Source of the DNA: Kalmanozyma brasiliensis GHG001
Lineage: Eukaryota; Basidiomycota; Ustilaginomycetes; Ustilaginales
Assembly (NCBI RefSeq): GCF_000497045.1
Contig: NW_015961970.1
Location: 124,802 to 188,801, forward strand
DNA: 64,000 nucleotides
Direction of reading: 5' to 3'
The translations under genes were made by a program, and so were the position numbers. The notes under the pieces are model-generated. The model did not search any database. It was not told the DNA's origin and worked only from the letters and a program-made list of their open reading frames with translations. Positions 39,289 to 49,314 of the stretch are shown here, piece after piece; within the stretch, counting starts at the first letter, position 1; each line of letters begins with the position of its first letter.

Positions 39289-41736
39289 TCAAACGCCATA
39301 CCTGCCCTCTCGCAGCGCACGCACCCTCTCCCGATCGCTCATCTCATCCTCCCCCCTAAGATCCTGACTCGCATCCGGCGTACCGTACTCCTCCTCCCCC
39401 TCATCGTCATCCTCTACCATCGGCTGCGGGGCGACCAGTGGCACACCCGGATTCCTCGTCTCCTGTGCCTCTTCCAAAGCCAACCTCCCATGCAAATTCG
39501 TATCCTCTGTCGCCCGTCTCGCATTCGCATGCCTGGCGAGCAACCGTTGTTGTTCGTAGTACATCTGTTCTGCCGGTGTCAACTGAAGTCGTCTCGTCGT
39601 CATCGGTACCGTTCCTCCTGCGGGAGTGTCGGGTAGACCACCCAACGCGGTCCTAGCCCTAGGCTCCAACTGTCCAAATTCAACCGCCAGCTGCTCATCC
39701 GCATACACGTGTTGCAGATACTTGCGCAAATCGTGCACGCCTTTGCCGGAGTACACGCAGAACGCCTGCCGCTGATGCTCGTTGAAATCCTTCGGTGGCG
39801 CCCGGCACATCTTTTGCAGCTCCGGTCGACGGAATGCGGGTACACCGGTCAGGCTTAGGTGTGTGAGTCGACCGAGTCGTTGTAGGACGCAAAAGATCGC
39901 AGGGACAGAGACGTTTTCGCAGTAGGACAGATGGATTCGTTCGAGCGAGTTGTACCGATCGACCAGACCGTAGATCGCTTGGTCGGTGAGATTGATCACT
40001 TTGACCAGGCCGATGCGGCGGAGCTTGGGCATGTTGTTCGCAATCTCGGTGATGGAGAGGTCGGTGAGGTTGGGACAGCATGCGACGTCGATATAGCGCA
40101 AACGAGTGCAGGAGCGGGCGAGATGGGTCACGGCGCGGTCGGTGATGTTGGAGACGTGGCCGAGATGCAGGTAGTGCAGGTTCTTGCCCAGCTTGGCGAT
40201 GCTGTACAGGGCTTCGTCTGTGAGGCGGGTGCATTTGGTGAGGGCGAGATTTTTGAGACGGGGCACGTTGGCGACAATGCCCTCGACGGCGTCGTCTGAA
40301 ATGGAAGTGCAGCTGGTCAGGTCGAGAATGCGGAGGTGGTCGAAGAGGCGGCTGTGGGAGAGATCGGAGGGGATGCTGGTCGATCGTGCCAGCCCGCTAT
40401 CCCGTCGACCGTCGAGCATCATCTGGACTCCAGGAGATGCGCCTCGACTCGTGGGCGCCGAATCGCTGGCAAAGGCGGATGAGGTTCCGATGCGCGAGCC
40501 GTGCGAATGCGAAGTGCCCAGCATCGGCACACCCGTCGTGCCGCGTGCGGAAGGGAAGGCGTTGTCGGTCAGGTCGGTGCAGTGAGCCAGCCGCAGCTCG
40601 CGCATCTGGAAGCTCCTCGTCCAGATCTCCCGAACCGACTTGTCCGAGATCTTGGGGCAGTGGATCAGATCCACCTCGAGCAGAGAAGGGCAGTGCTCGG
40701 TCAGCGAGAGCAGCGCCTCGTCGTCGACATTGTCGCAGCCGCACAGTTTGACCCTTCTGAGCAGCTTGCAACTGCGTGCGAGCTCGGCGACACCTTTCGA
40801 TGTGATCTTCTTGCAACCCGTCAAGTTGATGCCTTGCGCCTTGGGACAGTTTGCTGCGAGTGTGAGCAGTGTGGCGTCGGTGATATCGGCCACCTCGGTG
40901 AGATCGACGGCCACCAGCATGGGTGTGTTCTGGAAGACCTTGACGAGGGTCGCATCGGTGATGTTGGAGCAACCGGCGAGCGTCAGCCTCTCGAGGCGTC
41001 GGCAGGACGACATCATGAGGAAGAGCTGATCCTCGAGTTGATTTGCGAGGAGCGTGAAGTTGAGCCGGCGGACAAATTCGGCGTAGGGGAAGAGCTGCTC
41101 TGGCTTGCGAATGACGCCGACCAGCTTGAAGAGGGACGAGATCTTGAACAAGGCGGGACGATGCCATAGCAGCTCGACACCGTTCAAGCACCAGGATTTG
41201 CAAACGAGCAGACAAGACAGCAGATCGGGAGGGTATAGGACGAGATACTTGAAGATATGCAGAAGGATCTCGTGTGGAAGGCTAGAGGCGGTACTCAGTG
41301 GCGCATCTTGGTGTATCCAAGTGCCGTCGGAAGAGGTGGGGGATGCTGGGACGAGCGTGCCGCGACGAGACAGGCGCACGGCTGCGGGATCGAAAGAGCG
41401 TTGAACTGCATTTCCTTTGGTCACTGCGTCGTCGATCGAGGCGAGATCGGCAAAGTCCTCCTGACCTGCGCCGTCGTCGGATTGTGATGTGCTGGAAGGC
41501 GAGGGTGGTGGACGTGGAACTGGATTCCCATTGCGAGCGGCGAAATCGGCGGGGGACTCGGATCGATCCTCCATCTCGGTGTCGATCAGGTTCCTACGAG
41601 AAGAGGGACCTGCACGAGCAGAAGCAATGACAGCATCGATGTGAGCTCCTCTGCCTTGGAAAGGATATGGTGAAGGAGAGTTGGAGCCTCTTGGGGAGGA
41701 GTCTGCTGTGCGAGACATGTTTTTGTGGTAGCTCAT
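39289..41736 (-). CDS. F-box/LRR protein Grr1 (SCF ubiquitin ligase specificity factor)
   Basis: A single-exon frame of 815 residues; Met7 at 41718 could also start. A disordered, Ser/Pro-rich N-terminus leads to an F-box at about residues 150-195 (LPHEILLHIFKYLVLYPPDL), followed by about a dozen cysteine-containing leucine-rich repeats to about 640, for example LERLTLAGCSNITDATLVKV and LRRVKLCGCDNVDDEALLSL. A Ser/Gly-rich insert interrupts the repeats near residues 405-455. The C-terminus is acidic. Grr1 recruits phosphorylated targets such as G1 cyclins and, in yeast, the Mth1/Std1 repressors of glucose transporter genes. The yeast protein has the same F-box plus LRR order. Confidence 0.93.
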   Translation of the reverse strand: MSYHKNMSRTADSSPRGSNSPSPYPFQGRGAHIDAVIASARAGPSSRRNLIDTEMEDRSESPADFAARNGNPVPRPPPSPSSTSQSDDGAGQEDFADLASIDDAVTKGNAVQRSFDPAAVRLSRRGTLVPASPTSSDGTWIHQDAPLSTASSLPHEILLHIFKYLVLYPPDLLSCLLVCKSWCLNGVELLWHRPALFKISSLFKLVGVIRKPEQLFPYAEFVRRLNFTLLANQLEDQLFLMMSSCRRLERLTLAGCSNITDATLVKVFQNTPMLVAVDLTEVADITDATLLTLAANCPKAQGINLTGCKKITSKGVAELARSCKLLRRVKLCGCDNVDDEALLSLTEHCPSLLEVDLIHCPKISDKSVREIWTRSFQMRELRLAHCTDLTDNAFPSARGTTGVPMLGTSHSHGSRIGTSSAFASDSAPTSRGASPGVQMMLDGRRDSGLARSTSIPSDLSHSRLFDHLRILDLTSCTSISDDAVEGIVANVPRLKNLALTKCTRLTDEALYSIAKLGKNLHYLHLGHVSNITDRAVTHLARSCTRLRYIDVACCPNLTDLSITEIANNMPKLRRIGLVKVINLTDQAIYGLVDRYNSLERIHLSYCENVSVPAIFCVLQRLGRLTHLSLTGVPAFRRPELQKMCRAPPKDFNEHQRQAFCVYSGKGVHDLRKYLQHVYADEQLAVEFGQLEPRARTALGGLPDTPAGGTVPMTTRRLQLTPAEQMYYEQQRLLARHANARRATEDTNLHGRLALEEAQETRNPGVPLVAPQPMVEDDDEGEEEYGTPDASQDLRGEDEMSDRERVRALREGRYGV

Positions 41737-42166
41737 CGAGCTGGCTTAGATTGTGTTTCCGCAATGACTGGGCTTGATGTGCAGATCGACAGAGCGAGCT
41801 GGATCTTGGTCGGGTCAGTAGTGCTCTGCGATGCAGCGAATCACGATTTGGATCACAGGCAGGAGCTCGATGGAAGTGCTGACGTGTGCGCTCGAGACCA
41901 GAATGCTTTGTGTGGTCAATCGGATGATGGGCCGTGTTTGCAAGCCAACGAGCGTGCACCAGAACGAGCTGTTGATCGAAAGGAAGTAGTCAGGCCGCTC
42001 CAGGCGATGAGGGAGCGTAGGCAGTAGGTAGTGGAAATGGAGGCAGCGCGAATGTTGTTGGTCTCAAAGAGTGAGGACGATGATAGTGCTGCTTGCGAAG
42101 TTGGGTGGAGGAGGCCGAAACGCCAAATTGGCACTCAGCCCAGCTGGACAGCCAGACAGAGAAACA

Positions 42167-42182
42167 CAGCCAGCCAGCCAGC
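42167..42182. repeat. (CAGC)4 tetranucleotide repeat
   Basis: Four CAGC units in non-coding DNA between the Grr1 and Reb1-like genes. Confidence 0.85.
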
Positions 42183-43301
42183 CAAACAAGCAAGCGCGAC
42201 TCAACTCGATAATCGAGCTCGACATCCGCAACCGAACGGACCTCACAGCCTCGGCATGGAGCCAAAGCGTTGGCCGAGTCTACGCCGCTTTAACTCAGGT
42301 TGAAGCTCATGCATTCAGGACATCTCCTATCGATGAAGATGACACGATGGAGACAGTAACGAGGGCATGCTCGAAGATCCTTTGGGATGATGATCAAGCG
42401 GACCACACGAATTTTGGTGATGCATTTGGATGTAACTTTGCCAAGGGTCTGCATGATGGGCTCCGTCTGGCATCGGAGCCTCTCTGCGCGTCCTAGCGCA
42501 CCCTCCCTATCACTCTGCAGCAACCGCAATCTTCGCGCAGACTAGCTCTTGACACCTTGCCGCTTTCGAAAGGCTTCCACCTTGTTGATCGTCGCAAATG
42601 TATGGCAGTCATACCTTCTTGTCGCTAGCATTCCAGTGCATCATCCAGCCTCAATCCAGAGTTGTGTGACTTTTCTGCACACGGACCACCACAGCCCACT
42701 CTCCTTCTTGACTTCTCGGCTGGCTCCATCAAGAAAATGGCACTGAGACCTGCTACCCACACTCGCGTTCTCAACAGAGCTCCCACTGAATAGAGCTCTG
42801 AGATGATGCTGACAAGCCATCAAATGAAATGACAACATACACAATCGACAGCGCAGCTCGAGATGAAGGCAGCAGCTGGATCGCTTTGGCACCAAGCAAG
42901 CCGGCCTTGTCGGATGCGTGGTTGCCAAGCTGCAGTTGCAGCCAGCAGCCAGCCCCTTTTCAATTCTTGAAATCGACACTTCAAGCGTTCTAACAAAAAG
43001 TGACAAAGCGCCTGTGCGCCGACTTCAAAAATTGTGATTTAGTAGAGCGTCGACTCTGCCATCTTTCGCCCACGATGCGGCCGTCACGCATGTTCGATCC
43101 TCAGTCATCTGACACTTTCGCACACTGGCGGAATGCCTGTCAATTTGTTACATCTGCGGCAAAATCCAGCGTCGCGAAAACTTTTCGTCTCATTTCGAGC
43201 AAGACGAGGCAGCAGCGCAGTCTCCTGTTGCGTGGCTCCAGAAAACTCCGTGCTAGTCTCAACCGATCTCACAAATCCGGTCTGGGATGCACTAGCCCGA
43301 A

Positions 43302-43312
43302 CCAATTTATAA
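43302..43312 (+). promoter_or_regulatory. CCAAT and TATAA elements of the Reb1-like gene
   Basis: CCAAT at 43302-43306 abuts TATAA at 43308-43312, followed by a long CT-rich stretch ending about 20 bases before the ATG at 43602. A start site roughly 30-80 bases downstream of the TATA would leave a leader of about 200-260 bases. Confidence 0.45.
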
Positions 43313-43601
43313 GGAGAGATCAAGAGACCTCACATCGCCATCCCCTCTTATTCCAACATCGTCTCTCCTTCCCTTTTTCTCGCTCCCTTTTGGCCGTGTC
43401 TGTCGCGACCGAACTCACATCCCTCTTTCGCCGTTCGACACCGTCCCTGCATTTCGCGATTTGTTCGTGTTGCTCTCGAAGCCACCTGCGACACCAACAC
43501 CCCGTAGCGGCCCTCAACTAGGTTCGCTCCATAGCATACAGCTCAGCCTTCGCGACTCTTGATCAGACGCAAGACACGCGACGCAGCAGCTTCAAGACAC
43601 G

Positions 43602-45434
43602 ATGGTTGCCCCTACAGCAGCCCAGCCCGTCGCGGCTGTCAAGCCCCAGAAAAAGGACAAGAAGAACAACAATGTCGCTGTCGAAGGCGCTGCCGCCGAC
43701 GCTGCTGACGCCGACGCCGTAGCTGAGGCCCTCGATGGCGCCGCTGCTGGCTTGACGGATCGCAAGCGTGAGAAGAAGGACCGCAAGGAGGCCGAACGTC
43801 TCGAGCGCGAGCAGGCCGAGAAGGATGCTGCCACCGTCGCCGCTGCCTCGGCTGCTCAGGCTGTTTCGGCCGTCGCGTCCGCCACGCGTCTTCCCATCGA
43901 CCCTTCCCTCGATGGCTCGATCGCAGTTGCTGAGACCACCGCGCTTGCTCCTGCGGTGGCTGCTCCCGAGCAGACCGCCGTCGCCCAGCCCACCCAGGCC
44001 GCTGTCAACGCGACCGCCCCCGCCGTCGGCACCTCTGCTGGCGTCGACCCCATCACCGGCGAGCCCATCAAGCGCAAGCGCGGCCGCCCCAAGAAGGACC
44101 CCAACGCGCCCTCGGTGCCCAAGAAGCCCAAGCGCGACGCTGGCGAGGGCGGCGAACGACGCGGTCGACGCGCCAAGATGTCCGAAGAGGCTGCCATGGA
44201 GGAACTCAAGGGCCTCTCGCAGCGCGAGCTCCTCGTCGAACGCGTCTACTCCTCCGACATGCTCGCCAAGCTCGAGAGGACCATCGGCCTCAAGTACCAA
44301 AAAGGTCGCTTCACCAAGGAGGAGCAGGACACGATCAAGAATGGCATCGCTGAATTCATGAAGACTAAGGGTCTCTCCGAGGATGACTTCCAGGAGCTGC
44401 TCTACAACTACCGCGAAAAGGGATGGGAGAAGATGTACACCGAGCTCTGGAAGGACCTCGCCGGTCGTCTCGAGGGCCGACCCAACATCGCGGTGCGTCT
44501 GCACGTCAGGACCAACAAGTCGCAGTTCCGTCGACAGGGCCGCTACACGCTCGCCGAGGACTTTGAGATCCGCCAGCGCATGGGCGTCATGCGCGAAGAC
44601 GCCGCTTCCGTCGCCAAGCGTCTGGGCCGTCTGAACCAGGATGTGCTCTCGCGCTTCGTCAAGCTGCAGGTCAAGGACGAGATGGCCGATGGTCCCACCT
44701 GGACCGCCGACGAGGACAAGGCAGTGCTCGCCGCTCTCGAGCAGTACAAGCAGGAGCACCCGGGCGAGGTCATCTCGTGGAAGGCCATCGCCAACATGAT
44801 GGGCAACAAGCGAAGCTACAAGGTCTACTCGAACCTCTTCTCCAACATCCGATCGCGCGTCGACCGCAGCGGCACCAACCCGAGGCGCGACTACGGCACC
44901 GTGGGAGAGGATGGCGATGCCGACGCTTCGCAGCAGGCCGTCCGCGGGATTCAGCGTCACCCCACGCGTGCCGAGCTCGACAACAGCGTGTGGATTCCCG
45001 GTGAGGACGACCTGATCCTGCTGCAGCGCCTCAACTTCCAGGACAGCATCAGCGAGGCCTCGGTGCGATGGGCCGATCTCTCGTTCGAATCGTGGTCGTG
45101 GCCCGAAGAGACGCTCAAGCAGCAGTTTGCGCAGATCAAGTCGCGCTACCTGCCCGAAGGCTGGAGCGGCGGCTGGCAGGAGTCGCTCGACAAGATCATC
45201 CGCACCATCCGCACGCGTCGCACCAAGAAGGAGATCGACGACGAGGGTGAGGACCAGCGCGCCTCGGGTGATGCGCAGGCCGAGGCTGGCGTCGAGGCTG
45301 AGACTTCGGCTGCTGGTGCCGCTGCCGCTGCTGCTGCTCCTGTTGCGGCGGCGGTGCCCGAACCCGCGGCTGCCGACATCGACCCAGCTCTGGCTACGGA
45401 TGTGAGCCTCGAGCCTGCCTCCGCCACCGTCTGA
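43602..45434 (+). CDS. Myb/SANT DNA-binding protein, Reb1-like
   Basis: A single-exon frame of 610 residues. An Ala-rich N-terminus leads to an AT-hook-like KRKRGRPKKDPNAP near residue 160 with a basic run after it. Residues about 200-540 contain the Myb-type repeats: the helical segment RFTKEEQDTIKNGIAEFMKT, the segment with TLAEDFEIRQRMGVM, a clear SANT repeat starting PTWTADEDKAVLAALEQYKQ, and a last one starting VWIPGEDDLILLQRLNFQD. This multi-repeat layout resembles Reb1 of yeasts and animal TTF1, which bind rDNA terminators and some promoters; assignment beyond the Myb/SANT family is inferred. The tail is Ala/Glu/Pro-rich. It is convergent with the Gon7-like gene. Confidence 0.8.
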   Translation: MVAPTAAQPVAAVKPQKKDKKNNNVAVEGAAADAADADAVAEALDGAAAGLTDRKREKKDRKEAERLEREQAEKDAATVAAASAAQAVSAVASATRLPIDPSLDGSIAVAETTALAPAVAAPEQTAVAQPTQAAVNATAPAVGTSAGVDPITGEPIKRKRGRPKKDPNAPSVPKKPKRDAGEGGERRGRRAKMSEEAAMEELKGLSQRELLVERVYSSDMLAKLERTIGLKYQKGRFTKEEQDTIKNGIAEFMKTKGLSEDDFQELLYNYREKGWEKMYTELWKDLAGRLEGRPNIAVRLHVRTNKSQFRRQGRYTLAEDFEIRQRMGVMREDAASVAKRLGRLNQDVLSRFVKLQVKDEMADGPTWTADEDKAVLAALEQYKQEHPGEVISWKAIANMMGNKRSYKVYSNLFSNIRSRVDRSGTNPRRDYGTVGEDGDADASQQAVRGIQRHPTRAELDNSVWIPGEDDLILLQRLNFQDSISEASVRWADLSFESWSWPEETLKQQFAQIKSRYLPEGWSGGWQESLDKIIRTIRTRRTKKEIDDEGEDQRASGDAQAEAGVEAETSAAGAAAAAAAPVAAAVPEPAAADIDPALATDVSLEPASATV

Positions 45435-45666
45435 GTGGTTTCGAACGAGTTGTTACGTCCTGTTTTGTACTCCTATGTAATGTATCGCGTGTTGTCCTCT
45501 CCCCCGTGCGAAGGGTGTTCCTTCTGAGTCGTATCTGCGCTGAGAAATGATGCAGTTGATGGTCGCATTGATGGTAAAGGACAAGGGGGAACTGCCGAAC
45601 CTGGGTATCGTCTCGTATGTTCTTCGTTTTTGTCGTCGCGAGATCTTGATGCGTCTGTCTGAAGCG

Positions 45667-45978
45667 CTACTCCTCCTCGTCCTCATCCTCCTCTCCGTCC
45701 TCCTCTTCGTTCGTTCGGCTGGCATCTTCCTTACCGGCCCAGTCCTTCCATGCCGTCAAAACCTGGTTCAAGCTCGCCCTTGTAGTGTCCATTGCATCTG
45801 CCAGATCGGATAGCTGTTGTGGTTTGTTGTTTGCTGAGGGAGCGAGAGGGATGCGAAGCTCCGTGCTTGGTGTGAGGGTGTTGGAGGTGGGGTTGGTGAG
45901 CGGGATGGGTGTGGTGGGTAGTGCCTTTGAGGAGCTGGTGGAGGTATCGATGTGGACCTGAGCTGTGATTGCGCTCAT
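45667..45978 (-). CDS. Small acidic protein, possible KEOPS subunit Gon7
   Basis: A single-exon frame of 103 residues from the ATG at 45978. The middle (STELRIPLAPSANNKPQQL, then a predicted helix LADAMDTTRASLNQVLTAWK) and the final Glu/Asp run match the pattern of Gon7 proteins: a short LRV-type strand, a Pro/Ala-rich loop, one amphipathic helix and an acidic tail. In yeast and human, Gon7 binds Kae1/Pcc1-type subunits in the KEOPS complex that makes t6A in tRNA. Sequence identity is low and the protein is short, so this is a tentative call; it could equally be an unrelated disordered acidic protein. It is divergent from ARPC3. Confidence 0.5.
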   Translation of the reverse strand: MSAITAQVHIDTSTSSSKALPTTPIPLTNPTSNTLTPSTELRIPLAPSANNKPQQLSDLADAMDTTRASLNQVLTAWKDWAGKEDASRTNEEEDGEEDEDEEE

Positions 45979-46441
45979 CTTGACGATAACTTGGGAGTGA
46001 AGCGAGGTGATGTAGAAGGATAGAGTGCAAGGTAAAGAAGGTTGAGACGAAGCAAGACGGTCGACGGTCAAGAGCGGGGAAGAAGCTGCCGGTGCGCTTT
46101 TGGCAGATTTGTGAAGAAGTGCGAATCGAACAGAGTCGGAATTTTTGCAGCGGCGATGCGTGGTCGAGCCATCCAGAAATCGGCACTTCTGACGGCACAG
46201 CCGCTGAGAAAGTGGAGAGAGATGTGCCTCACGCAGCATGACACCTTCCACCATCATCCGTCGAGTCCTCCTTCTTCTCCCAACGTTGTCGGATCGCAAA
46301 CGTCCCTCCTATCGCATCGAATAGGCTCCACCTCACTCTGCGCATCGTCCGTCGACTCCAAGCCTCCGGCACTGCACTCTCAACCAGATCGATCGCATCC
46401 GCTCCAACTAAGTCTGCAAACCCGGTAAACAAGCTTCCGTC
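45979..46441. other. Divergent promoter region, Gon7-like and ARPC3 genes
   Basis: 463 bases between starts. No gene is seen. The part near ARPC3 is pyrimidine-rich and ends in CCGTCATGCC at the start codon. Confidence 0.55.
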
Positions 46442-47090
46442 ATGCCAGTACGTATCTCGTCGACTGGAGCGAACAAAAGCTCGTCCCATCCTGTCGTTCC
46501 GACTTTTTCTGACTCCCTCCTTCGATCCGTTGTCGCTTTCTGTTCTTCTTGCTGCTAACCCTCTACAGGCTTACCACTCGTCCTATAACGAGGAACCGGA
46601 CACGCGTCTGATCGGCAACATGTCGGTCCTTCCCATCCGGTCTCGCACTCGCGGACCTGCGCCTCCACCCATCGATCCCTCTCGTCCCGACATCATCGAT
46701 GAATCCATCGACCTCTTCCGCGCCAACTCGCTCTTCCGCAACTTCGAAATCAAGGGTCCCGCCGATCGAACGCTCATCTACCTCATCCTGTTCATCTCGG
46801 ACTGCCTGACAAAAATCGCGGCGAGCAAGGTGCCGTGGAGCACCAACGAGGCGATGAAGCAACTCCAGACGTTTGCAGTCGACTCCTTTGCCCTACCAGG
46901 AGATGCGAATTTCCCATTGAACAGTTTGTATGCTCCCCCAGCGAGCAGGGCCGACGCAGAGGCCTTGAGGAGCTACCTGACGCAGGTCAGGCAGGAATGC
47001 GCCGCGAGATTGGTAGAGAAGGTCTTTGCCGATGGCACTCCTAGCAAGTGGTGGTTGGCTTTCACCAAGAGGAGGTTTATGAGGATTTGA
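46442..47090 (+). CDS. Arp2/3 complex subunit 3 (ARPC3, p21-Arc)
   Basis: Two exons, 46442-46447 and 46569-47090, give 175 residues; the human protein has 178. The first exon codes only Met-Pro, the intron (GTACGT to CTACAG, 121 bases) then joins AYHSSYNEEPDTRLIGNMSV. This rebuilt start, MPAYHS, is the conserved ARPC3 N-terminus, which supports the unusually short first exon. Other conserved stretches are LIYLILFISDCLTKIAASKV and NFPLNSLYAPPASRADAEAL near the C-terminal half, and the final WWLAFTKRRFM. The Arp2/3 complex nucleates branched actin filaments at endocytic patches, which fits the AP-2 gene elsewhere in the window. The frame upstream of 46569 inside the intron is not the start. Confidence 0.95.
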
Positions 47091-47337
47091 ACGACCGGCG
47101 GGGACGAAGCGTCTTGGATGCATCCAAGGCCGTGCTACTTCCACGAGCGAGAGTCACTCGTAATGAAAACAGTGCAAACGTGTCATCAACGCATGTGATG
47201 GAGGTGTGTGTGGGTCGTCTCAAGAGGTGTTGCGAAGCTAGCAGGCACCAACGTTCACTGGTCCCGGAGCTGACATCGATGTGCGGATCAAATACACAAT
47301 CACACAGAATACCATGTGTGCTACTTCCTTGAATTGA

Positions 47338-48198
47338 TCATCCCAACACCTGCCAATCGTCCCCCAGCAGCTCCTCGTGAACATTGAAGTATCTCGTTGG
47401 CCTACCCTTGACCTCGACCCTTCCCACCGCCTTCCATTCCTCGCCGTCCTTCGACCGAGCACTACCATCCCATTTCGCAATCCACTTGCCCAGACTCGCC
47501 CCGGACTTGACATCGAATGTCTCTGCTACGAGCTTCTCCACACTTTCTCCCTGCCCGAGGGTGACGGTCGGTGCGCTATTGGCGATCTCCCACGCGGCAA
47601 AAGGCCGACTGGTCGGTCTCAAAAACGTGGGTTCGTACACCAAAGTCCGCTGCGGCCGCAATCTCCACGAGACCGTGTTGAGCTCCATGCCCACCTTCCC
47701 GTCCCGCTTCAGTAGACGCATGGAGCCAACGTACGGCGTACCAATCCACGCAATGAGCGCGGTCGATACGCCCGATGTCGCGAGAGCTGTGATGGACAAC
47801 CCAACCCGACCCGCGAGGGAAATTTCACCGGGCGCGAGGAGGAGGATGGGCGTGAGGATCGAGGCCAGACCCAGGGAGCCGAGGGAGAAGAGCTTGAGAC
47901 GTGTAAAGGTGCGTGCGAGAGGCCCTTCGTAGGTTGCTAGGACGCTGCTGCCCTCCGGTGCGGCGGCGACGGCGGGTGTGGGTGCAGTGGGTGCAGTGGA
48001 GGCGGTGGACGGCGGTGTGCTGTTGAGGCGCGGGACGGTTGTGCTGAGCGCGCGGAGACCGAGCATAGAGGATCGCATCGGCGAGATGACAAGATGACGA
48101 GGCATCACAGGTGACGTGCTGCGTGTCGCCAATCCTCTTGTCGCTCGACTGGCAAATCTCGCGCTCGAAGTCAGCACCGATCGTCTCCCTACAGCCAT
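47338..48198 (-). CDS. TMEM70-like mitochondrial membrane protein
   Basis: A frame of 286 residues from the ATG at 48198. The N-terminal 60 residues are Arg/Ser/Ala-rich without acidic residues (MAVGRRSVLTSSARFASR), a likely mitochondrial presequence. Two membrane segments follow (about 105-125 and 135-160) within a stretch YEGPLARTFTRLKLFSLGSL whose order resembles TMEM70. The C-terminal domain is soluble and Trp-containing. In animals TMEM70 helps assemble ATP synthase and complex I; the fungal role is not known to me. An in-frame ATG at 48288 would add 30 residues, but it starts only 27 bases after the end of the upstream, co-oriented methyltransferase gene, so the inner ATG is preferred. 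Confidence 0.7.
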   Translation of the reverse strand: MAVGRRSVLTSSARFASRATRGLATRSTSPVMPRHLVISPMRSSMLGLRALSTTVPRLNSTPPSTASTAPTAPTPAVAAAPEGSSVLATYEGPLARTFTRLKLFSLGSLGLASILTPILLLAPGEISLAGRVGLSITALATSGVSTALIAWIGTPYVGSMRLLKRDGKVGMELNTVSWRLRPQRTLVYEPTFLRPTSRPFAAWEIANSAPTVTLGQGESVEKLVAETFDVKSGASLGKWIAKWDGSARSKDGEEWKAVGRVEVKGRPTRYFNVHEELLGDDWQVLG

Positions 48199-48315
48199 CA
48201 GGATGAGCGACTGTTCCCAGAGGCGGCAGAAAAGGCAAGCACAGTCAACATTCTGTCCTGGAGTGTGACGATACTTGGATGCTCCCATTGCTGCCTGCGT
48301 GGCCGGAAAGGAGGC

Positions 48316-49314
48316 TCAGGCCGCAGCCCATTCCAAGCTCCACACTGTCAACCAGCGATTGCGGAGCTTGACGTCGCCCTCGGTCTCCTCTCCGTAGCCT
48401 TCGACGAGGAACTTCCGCCTGTTGCCTGTGAGTCTTGGCTCGTCCTCATCACTCGATGTGCCTTCGACGGTGTCGTGCCCACCGGTGTCCGCTGCGTCTG
48501 TGGTCGACTGCTGGACGGGAGTGTTGCCGCAGACTTCGAGCTCGAGGATGCGATCGCTGGCGTGAGCGAACGCTTCGTTGCCTGCTCTTCCCACATCTGG
48601 GTCTTCCATCGCCGCCGCCTCTTCCGACAGTGATGGCCAGACATCAGGTCGCTCCACAGGCGCCAACCTCAGTCCGGCGCGGTACGCCCTTCGAATGAAA
48701 GAAGTCACCTTCTCCCGACCTGTATGCAGCCCCGCAATCACATTGACCCTTGCGCCCTTCTCCCGTGCCAGCACCTTGACCACCGTCTTGAGCAGATCCG
48801 CATGACTGAGCGGGTCCCACAGGCAATCTGCCAGAAGAATCGAATCGAACCTGTCTGTCCCTCTTGGCAGGCAATCCAGCAGCTCCTCCGTGTCCTTCCC
48901 CCAGATGTGTCCGGTGACCTTGCACCTCCTCCTCTGCTCTTCCTCCGGCAGGTTGCGTCTGACATTGTCACGAAGCTCCTTGATGAGCAGAGGCTCGTCA
49001 TAGTCGCTCGCAACCACCACCTTGGCGGTGCCCACGAGGGCGGCGGTGATGCACGGCAGACCGGTGCCAGCGCCAAGTTCGAGGATGGCGCGATCGGCAA
49101 CGGGGAAAGCGGACGAGAAGAGGGCGTCGCTCATGAGCATGCCTGCTCGCCATTGACGGTGCGCAAAGATGTGGTGGATCGACGCGGGTGGTACGGCGAC
49201 GGTGATGATCGGCACGCCGGCGGTTGGGCTAGAGGAGGTGGGGGCAAGCTGCTTGGGTCGGTAGGAGATACTTACGCCTGGTTGACCAAAGGACGGGGGG
49301 ATGTAGGCCGCCAT
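48316..49314 (-). CDS. SAM-dependent methyltransferase, family 16 (Nnt1/Efm7-like)
   Basis: A single-exon frame of 332 residues. The seven-strand SAM domain has motif I ILELGAGTGLPCITAALVGT (residues about 77-96), a following VVASDYDEP acidic loop and FDSILLADCLWDP as motif IV. Before it is a helix, HRQWRAGMLMSDAL, that takes the place of the LWNA-type helix in Efm7. The family contains nicotinamide N-methyltransferase-like proteins and lysine or N-terminal protein methyltransferases acting on elongation factors, so the substrate cannot be read from sequence. An acidic insert sits in the C-terminal part. The start at 49314 opens MAAYIPPSFGQPGV. It is divergent from TIM50. Confidence 0.8.
   Translation of the reverse strand: MAAYIPPSFGQPGVSISYRPKQLAPTSSSPTAGVPIITVAVPPASIHHIFAHRQWRAGMLMSDALFSSAFPVADRAILELGAGTGLPCITAALVGTAKVVVASDYDEPLLIKELRDNVRRNLPEEEQRRRCKVTGHIWGKDTEELLDCLPRGTDRFDSILLADCLWDPLSHADLLKTVVKVLAREKGARVNVIAGLHTGREKVTSFIRRAYRAGLRLAPVERPDVWPSLSEEAAAMEDPDVGRAGNEAFAHASDRILELEVCGNTPVQQSTTDAADTGGHDTVEGTSSDEDEPRLTGNRRKFLVEGYGEETEGDVKLRNRWLTVWSLEWAAA

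Larger units (their letters stand above)
41737..43601. other. Divergent intergenic region, Grr1 and Reb1-like genes
   Basis: 1.9 kb with no supported gene. It contains a (CAGC)4 run and, near the right end, a CCAAT plus TATA arrangement at 43302-43312 with a pyrimidine-rich leader leading to the Reb1-like ATG. Confidence 0.55.

Noticed and set aside
43563..44960. 465-codon minus-strand frame opposite the Reb1-like gene
   Set aside because: Antisense shadow; Leu/Gly/Val-rich reading of the Ala/Lys-rich sense gene.
49261..49307. GTAAGTAT donor-like site near the methyltransferase start
   Set aside because: On the minus strand it resembles a donor, but using it with the nearest AG breaks the frame; the unspliced frame is continuous and kept.
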